From Melghirimyces profundicolus (lineage in GTDB: Bacteria; Bacillota; Bacilli; Thermoactinomycetales; DSM-45169), in assembly GCF_003054245.1 (NCBI RefSeq), contig NZ_QBKR01000020.1, positions 1 through 64,000 on the forward strand: a stretch of DNA of 64,000 bases, read 5' to 3'. This document shows positions 8,462-17,860 of the stretch, one piece after another (the first letter of the stretch is position 1; every line of letters starts with the position of its first letter). The translations under genes were made by a program, and so were the position numbers. The notes under the pieces are model-generated. The model saw only the letters and a program-made list of their open reading frames with translations, made no database searches and was not told the origin of the DNA.

Positions 8462-9447
8462 TGGAGAAGAAAACCCGACGACTTCTGGACCTTTCTCCCT
8501 CCGAGCTTTCCCGGTTGTCCGGCAGGGAGTTGCTGGCTTCCGTGAAGGCGGCCGAAGGGCGGACGGTGATGGCGGAAACGGTGGTGAGCGTTCCGCCGTT
8601 GGTGGATGGTTGCAGCAACCCGGAACTGGCAGCCGCCTTTGGTGCCGATCTGCTCCTGTTGAATTTGTATGACGTGGAGGCCCCCCGGATCGGAGGGTTT
8701 CCCTCCAGCGGGGGGAGCGGCCCGGATTCGGAAACCCTCGCGCGATATGGTCTTTCGGGTGCAGAGGGCGTGTTGGGATGGGGGGTGACCGCCGGGGATG
8801 TCCGGCGGATGACCGGTCGTCCGGTGGGGATCAATCTGGAACCCGTGCCGGAGGAGGCTCCCTTAACCTCTTTGGCTCCGGGCCGCAAGGCCACTGTCTC
8901 CAATGCAATCAAAGCGGTGGAGCAGGGGGCCGCCTTTCTCGTCTTGACGGGGAACCCCGGCACCGGGGTAACCTGGTCCACCATCTCTGAACAAGTGCGG
9001 GTCTTCCGCAAGGAATTGGGATCCGAATTTCCCCTGATGGCGGGAAAAATGCACGGAGCGGGAAGCTGGGAAAACCGCGGGCCTTGGTTGGGGGAAGAAG
9101 AGCTGGAGAGACTCGCCGCTGCAGGGACAGATGTTCTCCTGTTGCCGCAACCGGGTACGGTTCCGGGGGCGGACCGGGAGACGGTCCGGAAATGGGTGAA
9201 TCAAGCCCATCGCTTCGGGATGATGGCCCTTCTCACCATCGGCACTTCCCAGGAAAGCGCCGACTCATCGCTTTTGGAACGGTTGGCACTGGAGGGGAAA
9301 GCTGCCGGAGGCGATCTGTTTCACATCGGAGATGCGGGATTTTCCGGCATGGCTCCACCCGAGAATATCTTGGCCTATTCGGTCGCATTGCGGGGAAAAC
9401 GCCATACGTATCGAAGAATGGCCCAATCCCTTCTTAAGAAACGGTAA
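8461..9447 (+). CDS. TIM-barrel protein of the PEP-phosphonomutase-like (DUF7916) type, PTS partner
   Basis: The 328-residue cytoplasmic protein has repeated strand-helix pattern with Gly/Asp-rich strand ends (GADLLLLNLYD, AAFLVLTGNPGTG, GTDVLLLPQPGTV, GDLFHIGDAGF), indicating a TIM barrel. I place it with proteins annotated as PEP phosphonomutase or DUF7916 that often neighbour PTS genes; this is from memory and the activity is unknown. It shares one base with the PTS stop codon, so the two are surely co-translated. A role in handling the sugar phosphate delivered by the transporter is a reasonable inference. A bidirectional terminator follows. Confidence 0.7.
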   Translation: MEKKTRRLLDLSPSELSRLSGRELLASVKAAEGRTVMAETVVSVPPLVDGCSNPELAAAFGADLLLLNLYDVEAPRIGGFPSSGGSGPDSETLARYGLSGAEGVLGWGVTAGDVRRMTGRPVGINLEPVPEEAPLTSLAPGRKATVSNAIKAVEQGAAFLVLTGNPGTGVTWSTISEQVRVFRKELGSEFPLMAGKMHGAGSWENRGPWLGEEELERLAAAGTDVLLLPQPGTVPGADRETVRKWVNQAHRFGMMALLTIGTSQESADSSLLERLALEGKAAGGDLFHIGDAGFSGMAPPENILAYSVALRGKRHTYRRMAQSLLKKR

Positions 9448-9463
9448 AAATTGAAAGAAATTC

Positions 9464-9493
9464 AAAAAGGACCTTCACTGGAAGGTCCTTTTT
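9464..9493. terminator. bidirectional terminator between the PTS operon and abrB
   Basis: A 13-bp perfect stem, AAAAAGGACCTTC (9464-9476) with GAAGGTCCTTTTT (9481-9493), has an ACTG loop. A-tracts and T-tracts on both sides allow it to stop both convergent transcripts. Confidence 0.93.
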
Positions 9494-9574
9494 GAAAGAT
9501 GAGAACGCAAGGGATGAAGGAAACGTTTCAGTGTTTTATGTGTTTTCCGTCACGCCTTCTCATATTCGCGCGTG

Positions 9575-9847
9575 TCAGGCTTTCACTTTTTCTTCTTGCT
9601 CCAGGAGTTCGTACATTTCCTGGATGCACTTTTTGCTGACAACTTTGTTTTTATAACGGACGGTTTCATCCACTTCTCCGGTAAAAATACAAGCCGGTTC
9701 ATATTTTTTCAACACAATTCGCTCTCCGTCGACATAAATTTCAAGGGCGTCCTTTTCCCCGATTCCAAGAGTGCGGCGGAGTTCGATCGGGATGACCACC
9801 CGGCCGAGCTCATCGACTTTACGCACAATTCCGGTAGATTTGAGCAT
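9575..9847 (-). CDS. abrB: transition-state regulator AbrB
   Basis: AbrB is a DNA-binding repressor of post-exponential genes; Spo0A~P represses it at the onset of sporulation. The 90-residue product has the swapped-hairpin DNA-binding domain at the N-terminus (STGIVRKVDELGRVVIP, residues 4-20, then ELRRTLGI) and the C-terminal multimerisation half, including CIFTGE and the final helix. The start is an ATG preceded by GAGAGGAGA. It has its own sigma-A promoter at 9933-9961. The position next to rsmI/metS matches B. subtilis. Confidence 0.97.
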   Translation of the reverse strand: MLKSTGIVRKVDELGRVVIPIELRRTLGIGEKDALEIYVDGERIVLKKYEPACIFTGEVDETVRYKNKVVSKKCIQEMYELLEQEEKVKA

Positions 9848-9932
9848 TGTGAATGTCTCCTCTCACTTTTTGGTCTTTTTTCTCTGGTCTTGGTCTCGAA
9901 GCGTCAAAATTCGACAGCGACGATTCATCAAC

Positions 9933-9961
9933 ATCATACCAGCGATTCCCATAACAGTCAA
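9933..9961 (-). promoter_or_regulatory. sigma-A promoter of abrB
   Basis: Read on the minus strand, TTGACT (9956-9961) and TATGAT (9933-9938) are separated by 17 bp, a near-consensus vegetative promoter about 90 nt upstream of the abrB start. Confidence 0.8.
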
Positions 9962-10036
9962 TATAACAGACTCCAAATTATATAGAAAATTTTTTTAGAT
10001 TGAAGGGAATTTCCCGCGTTTCAAAGACCTTTCGCG

Positions 10037-10086
10037 CCGGTTGCGGTGCCGGGAGGGACAAAGGGGTGCCGCATCCGGTTTTTTTT
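10037..10086 (+). terminator. intrinsic terminator in front of nurA
   Basis: A 14-bp stem, CCGGTTGCGGTGCC (10037-10050) with GGTGCCGCATCCGG (10065-10078), has one mismatch and two G-U pairs and is followed by eight T. No gene lies upstream on this strand (abrB is on the minus strand), so it either attenuates nurA transcription or stops an unseen transcript. Confidence 0.75.
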
Positions 10087-10144
10087 CGATACACTGGGAA
10101 TGAGTGGTTTCGACATCAATGGAAGTTCCAAGGGGGGAGTGGAC

Positions 10145-11101
10145 TTGCTTCCCGTATCCGAAGAGTTGAAACGGAAGCTGAAGGAGACCAACCGGGATTT
10201 GCGGCGAGCCTATCCCGGTGAAGTGTTTAATCGGGACGGGATCCGGAAACGGTTGCAATCGGTCGGCCGGTTTGAACAATGGAACAAGTGGAAGGGGGAG
10301 GAGATGAAAACGTGGTTGGACGGTCGGACTCTGGTGGGGGTGGATGGATCCGTCAATTCCACGCCGGGGTCCCATCCCCATACCCTGTCGGTCTTTCAGG
10401 CTCTGGCCAAGGGAACGGGAGGAGAGGAAGAGTGGGCGGCCGACCTCTACACTCCTCTGTTGGAAGGGGAAGAAGATTCCGGGGAAGGACTCTTGGCCCG
10501 GGAAGCCAAGCACCGGGGGCGTCTTTTGGCCGGCCTGGAGATCCGGGTGGCGCTGGAATCCATCCGTCGTTGGAGGCCCCGAGTGGTGATGATGGACGGG
10601 TCATTGCTGCATTTCCGGATCGACCATGCCGAATCCTGGGAAGAGTTGGTGTTGGAAGCGGAACAAGCGGAGGTTTTGCTCGTGGGAGTGTCCGAGGAGA
10701 TCGGGACTCAAACCCTTGCCCGGATCCTGTTTCCCGATCGGGGCCATTATTCGGACCGGGATGTGCTGTTCGGGGTGATGAAACCGGGGGAGGTGTACAC
10801 TTCCGAAGAAATGAATCCCTCCGGCACCGGTTTGTGGAAAGCAGTCCTTTCCCCGTCCCGGAATCCGCAGCCGGTGGGAATCGATGGGTTGCTCAGCCAG
10901 TCCGGGGCCGCCGATGACCTGATCCGCCTGGTTTACACCCTGACCCCTCTGCAGGGCCGGGGAATCCCGCTGTGGTTGGATATCGTCGACCGGGAAGTCC
11001 GGGTAACCGATTCCCTGGTGGAGGCCATGGTGGAACAGCACATTGACCCGGACCTGCGTCACCGGTTGTTGGTTCCCAAACGGAGTGACCGGATTCTCTA
11101 A
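10145..11101 (+). CDS. nurA: NurA-type 5'-3' nuclease
   Basis: NurA is a nuclease that works with the HerA translocase in DNA end resection in archaea, and similar pairs occur in some bacteria. The product (318 residues from this start) has the metal-binding Asp of GVDGS (D67), a second in MDGS (D151), and the C-terminal VRVTDSLVEAMV segment typical of the NurA domain. I prefer the TTG at 10145 because AAGGGGGG lies about seven bases upstream; an ATG at 10100 is in frame but has no good ribosome-binding site. herA follows after repeat copy B. Confidence 0.88.
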   Translation: MLPVSEELKRKLKETNRDLRRAYPGEVFNRDGIRKRLQSVGRFEQWNKWKGEEMKTWLDGRTLVGVDGSVNSTPGSHPHTLSVFQALAKGTGGEEEWAADLYTPLLEGEEDSGEGLLAREAKHRGRLLAGLEIRVALESIRRWRPRVVMMDGSLLHFRIDHAESWEELVLEAEQAEVLLVGVSEEIGTQTLARILFPDRGHYSDRDVLFGVMKPGEVYTSEEMNPSGTGLWKAVLSPSRNPQPVGIDGLLSQSGAADDLIRLVYTLTPLQGRGIPLWLDIVDREVRVTDSLVEAMVEQHIDPDLRHRLLVPKRSDRIL

Positions 11102-11102
11102 A

Positions 11103-11188
11103 AGTGTTGTGATTTCATGTTCGTTTTGAGAAAAGGGGAACGCTGACCCGAAACAGTGCCGTCGCTCACTTTTTCACAATACTTCTGG
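11103..11188 (+). repeat. dispersed MITE-like element, copy B (shortest complete form)
   Basis: This 86-bp copy has left end AAAGTGTTGTGA and right end TCACAATACTTC, again matching inverted at 10 of 12 positions. It keeps the ATTTCATGTTCGTTTTGAGAAAAGGGG module and lacks the inner modules of copies C and D. It starts directly after the nurA stop codon and fills most of the nurA-herA gap. Confidence 0.75.
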
Positions 11189-11219
11189 CAGATCCGAACA
11201 GGGGAGGAGGAAGTTCTTT

Positions 11220-13058
11220 ATGCAAGTGGTGGGTGTCACTACGCAGCAGGAAATCTATGTGGCTTCCAAAGACCGCAAATTCCGCATCAACGAAATTCTG
11301 GTCATCGAAGATGCCGAGCTGGGCCACCCCAAGGGGGAAGTGGTGGAGACCCTCTCCTACAACCGTTTGATTCCCATGGGGCTGGATAAATCCATCGTGG
11401 ATTCAGAGGTGATCCGGTCCCTGGAGCAAATCGGTTATGATATCGGCTCCGACGAGGTCAATCTGGCCAAGCTCCGGTTGTTTTCCGAGGCGCCCCATCC
11501 GGTGCGGACCGGTTGCGGAGTCAGGGCTCCCCGATTTGAAGAAGTGCGCCGTCTGTTGGTGAAAACCGGACCCGATGAAGGGTTGGTACTGGGGGAAATC
11601 CGGGGAACCGAATCCCTCGCCGATACCTTGGACGAGGATCTTCGCGACCGGGTACACTTGTTGGAAGACGGGGAAATTTTGCCGCAGAGGGGGGTTCCCT
11701 TTCTGTTTGACATCCAGTCGATGCAACAGTATCCCCACATCGGCATTTTCGGAGGTTCCGGTTCGGGAAAATCCTTCGGCCTCCGGGTGATCCTGGAAGA
11801 AATCATGAAGCTCTCCATCCCGACGTTGGTCTTTGATCCCCATTTTGAGATGCAGTTTGGAAGGCGGACTTCGGAAACCGGGGAGGAAGTCCCTTCCTTC
11901 GAGGGACGCTGGCTGTCAGTGCAGGTGGGAAAGGAAGTGGGCATCCGCTTTTCCGATCTGTCCACGCGGGATGTGGTCAGTCTGATCGGAGCTGCCGGGG
12001 GAAGTCTGTCGGAATCGATGGTGAATGTGGTTCAAACCCTTCACCGTCGGCGGGATTCCCTCCACTCTTTCAGTGACAGGTTGGGCAATGTGGCCCAGGC
12101 GATTGAAGAGGGCGCCCAAGGTTTGAAACGTCGTCTGAGGGAAGAGGATCTGACGCCCACGGATGTGCAACGGGTAAAGGATCTTCTCGACTTGCATCAG
12201 CAATACGGCAGCCTCCCCCTCGCTTCGGTGAAAGGAGTCCAGTGGCGGTTGAACCGGTTGGAAAAAGCGGGGTTATTTCAACAGGATATCCGTCCGATCG
12301 AAGAGGGCCTGGAACGGGGACGCTTGGTGGTGGTGCAGGGAGCATCCTGGATTCTTCAGGTCTTTTCCACCTATGTCATCGGCGCTCTTTACCGGAAGCG
12401 GAGGGACTACAAGGACGCACGCATGAACGGGGAGGAAGGGACGTTTTTCCCTCCCTTCATCACGGTCACCGACGAGGCCCACCATTTCGCTCCCAAAGGA
12501 GTGGATTCCCCGCCCAAGATGATCCTGAAGGAAATCGCCCAGGAAGGAAGGAAATACGGGGCTTTCCTGATCCTGGCCACCCAGCGCCCCACCCTTCTGG
12601 ACGAAACCATCACCGCCCAGTTGAACACCAAATTCGTCTTTCGGACGGTGAGAGGGACGGACATCGCCACTCTCCGGGAAGAAACGGATTTGACGGCGGA
12701 AGAAGGAAAGCGTCTTCCCTATCTCCGCTCGGGCGACACCTTCGTCTCCTCGGCAATCTTCGGCCGCACCGTGTTTGTCCGGATTCGGGCTTCCCACACC
12801 GACAGCCCCCATGTGGCCAACCCCTTTGATGAACTGAAAGCGGTCCGGGCAGAGCGGGACGAACGGGTGCTCCACGTCATCCGGGACCATCTGCCCCTCT
12901 TTGACACGGATCTGCTGGATGCCGTCGGCCACGTCAATCGGGAATGCGGCTTGGATTGGGACGTCGAGCGTCTGAAACGGGAATTGGACGACTGGTCGGC
13001 GGAAGGAAAGATCATCCGGAAGGAATCCCCATTCGTCACCCGCTACGATGTCAAGTGA
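11220..13058 (+). CDS. herA: HerA-like DNA translocase (DUF87 ATPase)
   Basis: HerA forms a hexameric ATP-driven DNA motor that feeds DNA to NurA. The 612-residue protein has an N-terminal HAS-barrel-like region (about 1-130), Walker A GGSGSGKS at 178-185, Walker B ITVTDEAHHF with D418/E419, and the ATQRP and FVFRTVRGTD segments of the FtsK/HerA superfamily. The start is ATG after GGGGAGGAGGAAG. The partner nuclease is immediately upstream, separated only by repeat copy B. This argues for the repair pair rather than the HerA-SIR2 or HerA-DUF4297 defence types, since no such effector is nearby. Confidence 0.92.
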   Translation: MQVVGVTTQQEIYVASKDRKFRINEILVIEDAELGHPKGEVVETLSYNRLIPMGLDKSIVDSEVIRSLEQIGYDIGSDEVNLAKLRLFSEAPHPVRTGCGVRAPRFEEVRRLLVKTGPDEGLVLGEIRGTESLADTLDEDLRDRVHLLEDGEILPQRGVPFLFDIQSMQQYPHIGIFGGSGSGKSFGLRVILEEIMKLSIPTLVFDPHFEMQFGRRTSETGEEVPSFEGRWLSVQVGKEVGIRFSDLSTRDVVSLIGAAGGSLSESMVNVVQTLHRRRDSLHSFSDRLGNVAQAIEEGAQGLKRRLREEDLTPTDVQRVKDLLDLHQQYGSLPLASVKGVQWRLNRLEKAGLFQQDIRPIEEGLERGRLVVVQGASWILQVFSTYVIGALYRKRRDYKDARMNGEEGTFFPPFITVTDEAHHFAPKGVDSPPKMILKEIAQEGRKYGAFLILATQRPTLLDETITAQLNTKFVFRTVRGTDIATLREETDLTAEEGKRLPYLRSGDTFVSSAIFGRTVFVRIRASHTDSPHVANPFDELKAVRAERDERVLHVIRDHLPLFDTDLLDAVGHVNRECGLDWDVERLKRELDDWSAEGKIIRKESPFVTRYDVK

Positions 13059-13434
13059 GAGACAGCAGGACGGTCGTTTATTCCGTAACTGGTGTTGGGG
13101 GGGATTCGTGTTTGGCCTGACCCACCTTTGCCATCCTGCTCAGCGGGAAGTTTTTCGGGAGGGCGCTTGGAAGCGTTGTGATTTCATGTTCGTTTCGAGA
13201 AAAGCGACTTCGCTGTCCTGCCCGGCGTCGGAGCGAAAGTGCATCCATCCCTGCAGGACAGCATAGCGAGACCGGGGAGCGCAGCGATCCCGGCGAGACT
13301 TGTGCTCTGTGAGTGCATAGCGAGACCGGGGAGCGCAGCGATCCCGGCGAGACTTGTGCCGGATGGCAAAAGGAATGTGGTAAAACACGATCCGCCAGCG
13401 TTCATCAACACCGTGGAGAAAGGATGGGAAAGGG
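13059..13434 (+). other. intergenic region between herA and the GNAT gene
   Basis: Apart from repeat copy C I see no gene here. Translated frames across the repeat give duplicated peptides that follow the DNA repeat and have no ribosome-binding site. No clear promoter for the downstream gene was recognised. Confidence 0.5.
13169..13360 (+). repeat. dispersed element copy C with internal 54-bp tandem duplication
   Basis: It begins with the family's left end (GGAAGCGTTGTGATTTCATG) and contains GCTGTCCTG pairing with CAGGACAGC. A 45-bp unit (13261-13305) is then repeated identically at 13315-13359, a 54-bp period. Each unit has a CCGGGG/TCCCGG hairpin. No clear right terminal repeat is found, so this copy looks truncated or rearranged. 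Confidence 0.7.
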
Positions 13435-13437
13435 TTG

Positions 13438-13941
13438 GTGGAAGAAAAACAGGGGCGAATTCGGCCGGCCCGTGAGGGGGAGGCAGAAGTGCTGACGGAG
13501 CTGGCCCTCCGTTCCAAAGCTCACTGGGGCTACGATCCGGCGTTTATGGCAGCCTGCCGGGAGGAGTTGACCCTGACGCGAGACCGAATGCGGCGTCGGT
13601 TGGAAGTGGCGGAGGAGGGGGGCCGGGTCGTCGGTTTCATCGAATTGACTCCGGAGGGAAAAGGCGTCATGCGCCTTGTCTCCCTTTACGTCGATCCGTC
13701 TTTTCACGGCTGCGGCTGGGGCCGCCGCCTGTGGGAGCGGGCGACCACCCTGACCCCGGAAGCGGAGTGTACCGCGATGATCTGGGATGCGGACCCGCAT
13801 GCGGAGGAATTCTATCGCCGCATGGGCGGTCGCCGGACGGGAGAGGCCCCATCGGAATCGATCCCGGGCCGGATACTGCCCCGGATGCAAATCGACTGGG
13901 AACCGGCGGGGCAGTGCAGCGTTTGCACCGGGCGGTTGTAA
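13438..13941 (+). CDS. GNAT family N-acetyltransferase
   Basis: A 167-residue cytoplasmic acetyltransferase. It contains the GNAT core: a substrate-side N-terminus (RPAREGEAEVL), the strand VVGFIEL, the strand MRLVSLYVDP, and the acetyl-CoA pyrophosphate loop HGCGWGRRLWERA. The C-terminal EFYRRMGGRRTGEA is also typical. The substrate is unknown. Either GTG 13438 or TTG 13435 could start it, with AAAGGATGGGAAAGG just upstream. It lies between herA and metS, and its stop codon overlaps the -35 of the metS promoter. Confidence 0.85.
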   Translation: MEEKQGRIRPAREGEAEVLTELALRSKAHWGYDPAFMAACREELTLTRDRMRRRLEVAEEGGRVVGFIELTPEGKGVMRLVSLYVDPSFHGCGWGRRLWERATTLTPEAECTAMIWDADPHAEEFYRRMGGRRTGEAPSESIPGRILPRMQIDWEPAGQCSVCTGRL

Positions 13942-13964
13942 GCCGGCCTTCTTTTGTCTATAAT
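13936..13964 (+). promoter_or_regulatory. sigma-A promoter of the metS T-box transcript
   Basis: TTGTAA (13936-13941) and TATAAT (13959-13964) are 17 bp apart. The -35 overlaps the stop codon of the GNAT gene. The T-box leader begins shortly downstream. Confidence 0.75.
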
Positions 13965-13974
13965 AGTTGGTGAG

Positions 13975-14263
13975 AAAAACCAATTTTAACGGACGAACGA
14001 ACAAATTCGGCGACGGGGAAGAGTAGTCCGGCGCACCCATGACAGAGAGCCGGGGCAGCTGAAAGCCGGTATGGGTGCAAAGGATGAACATGGCCCCCGA
14101 GAACCCGCCCCGAAGCTCTTAAGGAGTGCGTAAGGGAGGGCGTACCCGGCGTTATCGGGACAGTGTGATCACTGACTGAGGGTGCCCGCCGCGAGGGGGT
14201 GCCGAATTTGGGTGGTACCGCGTGAGGAGAGCCTCCCGCCCCATGGATGGGTGGAGGTTTTTT
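13975..14263 (+). ncRNA. T-box riboswitch leader (methionine) of metS
   Basis: The conserved T-box AATTTGGGTGGTACCGCG is at 14205-14222, and an intrinsic terminator GCCTCCCGCCC/GGGTGGAGG with a T run is at 14231-14262. Upstream, AGAGAG and other Stem I landmarks are present. An AUG at 14090-14092, just before the CCCCG that closes Stem I with CGGGG near 14016, fits as the specifier codon. Uncharged tRNA-Met should stabilise the antiterminator and switch on the downstream methionyl-tRNA synthetase. Confidence 0.93.
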
Positions 14264-14265
14264 AG

Positions 14266-16269
<2,004 letters not shown>

Positions 16270-16276
16270 AGAGAAT

Positions 16277-16302
16277 CCCCCCTCGCCCGGGGGGCTTTTT
16301 TT
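16277..16302 (+). terminator. terminator after metS
   Basis: The stem is CCCCCC (16277-16282) with GGGGGG (16289-16294), followed by a C and seven T. Confidence 0.88.
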
Positions 16303-16422
16303 AAAGGGTTCCGGGCTGCAATCCCCCATATGGAGGAAATTTGACAATCGTTGGCAGGGGCCGGCTTCCCGGGGGTCGAAAAGGTTGTTAGAAAACTGTT
16401 ACAGTGTTTGGAGGGGGTCCGG

Positions 16423-16956
16423 TTGGGGAAGAAAGCAAAGAGTGTGGTGAATGAATGGCTGAAGGCCGTTCTGGTGGCGGCGTCCCTGATGCTTGTGATG
16501 CGGGTGTTCCTTTTCGCTCCTTACGAAGTCCACGGTGAATCCATGTTCCCCACTTTGAAAGGAGAAGAGCTTTTGCTGGTCAACATGTGGATCTATGATA
16601 TCTCCGAACCCAGATACGGAGACATCATTGTCTTCCACACCAAGGAGAACCGGGATTTCATCAAACGGGTGATCGGTAAACCGGGTGACCGGATCGCCGT
16701 GGAAGGCGGAAAAGTGATCCGCAACGGAAAAGCTTTGATTGAGCCCTATATAAACAAGCAGACCTTTGCGGGCGACCGCATCCGGAAGACCCTGCCGGAG
16801 ATGGTGGTTCCGAAAGGTCATCTGTTCGTGATGGGGGATAACCGGAGCAACAGCCGGGACAGTCGCGATATCGGCGCCATCCGGATTTCCGAAGTGGTCG
16901 GCCGGGCCGATCTGAAGCTGACCCCCCTGAAAGAATTCAAAATTCTGGTCCGATAG
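16423..16956 (+). CDS. lepB: type I signal peptidase
   Basis: It cleaves signal peptides from Sec and Tat substrates on the outer face of the membrane. The product (177 residues) has one N-terminal membrane segment at about residues 13-33, then the catalytic Ser in GESMFPTL (S40) and the Lys base in FIKRVIGKPGD (K81), plus the VMGDNRSNSRDSR box. This is the short single-span SipS-like form. The start is TTG, five bases after GGAGGGGG. Its place between metS and tatD is not found in B. subtilis, so it appears to be a local insertion. Confidence 0.93.
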   Translation: MGKKAKSVVNEWLKAVLVAASLMLVMRVFLFAPYEVHGESMFPTLKGEELLLVNMWIYDISEPRYGDIIVFHTKENRDFIKRVIGKPGDRIAVEGGKVIRNGKALIEPYINKQTFAGDRIRKTLPEMVVPKGHLFVMGDNRSNSRDSRDIGAIRISEVVGRADLKLTPLKEFKILVR

Positions 16957-16992
16957 TGTGGAACCATCGGAAGAGAGACTGGAGGGAAAGGA

Positions 16993-17769
16993 ATGCTGTT
17001 TGACAGCCATGCCCACTTGAACGATGAACAATTTTCCAAAGACCGCGAGGAAGTCATCCGGCGGGCCCGGGAAGAGGCCGGGGTCAGTCGGATCCTCAAC
17101 GTCGGTTTCAACCGGGATACCATCAAGGATACCTTGAAACTGGCGGAGACCTACGATTACATCTACGCCGCGGTGGGATGGCACCCCGTCGACGCCGTTG
17201 AGTGCACCGTTGAGGACTTGGAGTGGATCGAGTCGCTGACCGATCACCCCAAGGTGGTGGCTCTGGGTGAGATGGGGCTGGATTATCACTGGGACAAATC
17301 GCCCAAAGGCGTTCAGGAAAGCGTCTTCCGTCAGCAGATCCGGCTGGCCCGGGAGCTCGGCATGCCGATCATCATCCACAATCGCGAGGCGGATGAAGAT
17401 GTGGTGCGCATCCTGCGGGAGGAAAAGGCGGAAGAAGTGGGCGGCGTGATGCACTGTTTCGGTGGGGACTGGAAAACGGCCGAAGCGTGCATGGAGTTGA
17501 ATTTCATGATCGGACTCGGCGGTCCCGTCACATTTAAAAATGCCCGTCTCCCGAAAGAGATCGCCAAACGGGTACCCTTGGACCGCCTGTTGGTGGAAAC
17601 CGATTGTCCCTACCTCGCTCCCCACCCCAACCGGGGGAAAAGGAACGAATCCGCCTATGTGCGGTTGGTGGCCGAAGCGATCGCCGAACTGAGGGACATG
17701 CCTCTGGAAGAGCTGGCCCGCTGCACCTTCGACAACGCCACCCGCCTCTTCCGGATCCGGGAAGCCTGA
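16993..17769 (+). CDS. tatD: TatD family metal-dependent hydrolase (DNase)
   Basis: This is a TIM-barrel metallohydrolase of the TatD/YabD type, reported as a 3'-5' DNase or D-aminoacyl-tRNA deacylase-like enzyme in homologues. The 258-residue sequence has the metal ligands DSHAHL near the start, GEMGLDYH (Glu and His), HNREAD, MHCFGGD and the C-terminal VETDCPYLAPHP. It follows the signal peptidase by 36 nt and corresponds to B. subtilis yabD, upstream of rnmV. Confidence 0.94.
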   Translation: MLFDSHAHLNDEQFSKDREEVIRRAREEAGVSRILNVGFNRDTIKDTLKLAETYDYIYAAVGWHPVDAVECTVEDLEWIESLTDHPKVVALGEMGLDYHWDKSPKGVQESVFRQQIRLARELGMPIIIHNREADEDVVRILREEKAEEVGGVMHCFGGDWKTAEACMELNFMIGLGGPVTFKNARLPKEIAKRVPLDRLLVETDCPYLAPHPNRGKRNESAYVRLVAEAIAELRDMPLEELARCTFDNATRLFRIREA

Positions 17770-17820
17770 TTGCATGGGGATTCGGTTCGTTGTGATAAAA
17801 TAGAAGTATCCGTATCCGGA

Positions 17821-17846
17821 AACGGTGATGATTCATCACCGTTTTT
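17821..17846 (+). terminator. hairpin with T tract before rnmV
   Basis: AACGGTGATG (17821-17830) pairs with CATCACCGTT (17834-17843) around a three-base loop and is followed by a T run. It can end the tatD transcript or attenuate rnmV. An ATG inside the stem is therefore unlikely to be the rnmV start. Confidence 0.7.
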
Positions 17847-17860
17847 GTACATGGAAAAGG

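Noticed and set aside
13261-13359. Possible CRISPR array
   Set aside because: Only two units, a 9-nt linker instead of spacers, and no cas gene nearby; explained by the dispersed element.
13239-13475. Small frames with a duplicated peptide (ARPGSAAIPARL)
   Set aside because: The peptide repeat follows the DNA repeat of element copy C. No ribosome-binding site, and the same DNA in copy D gives a different broken frame.
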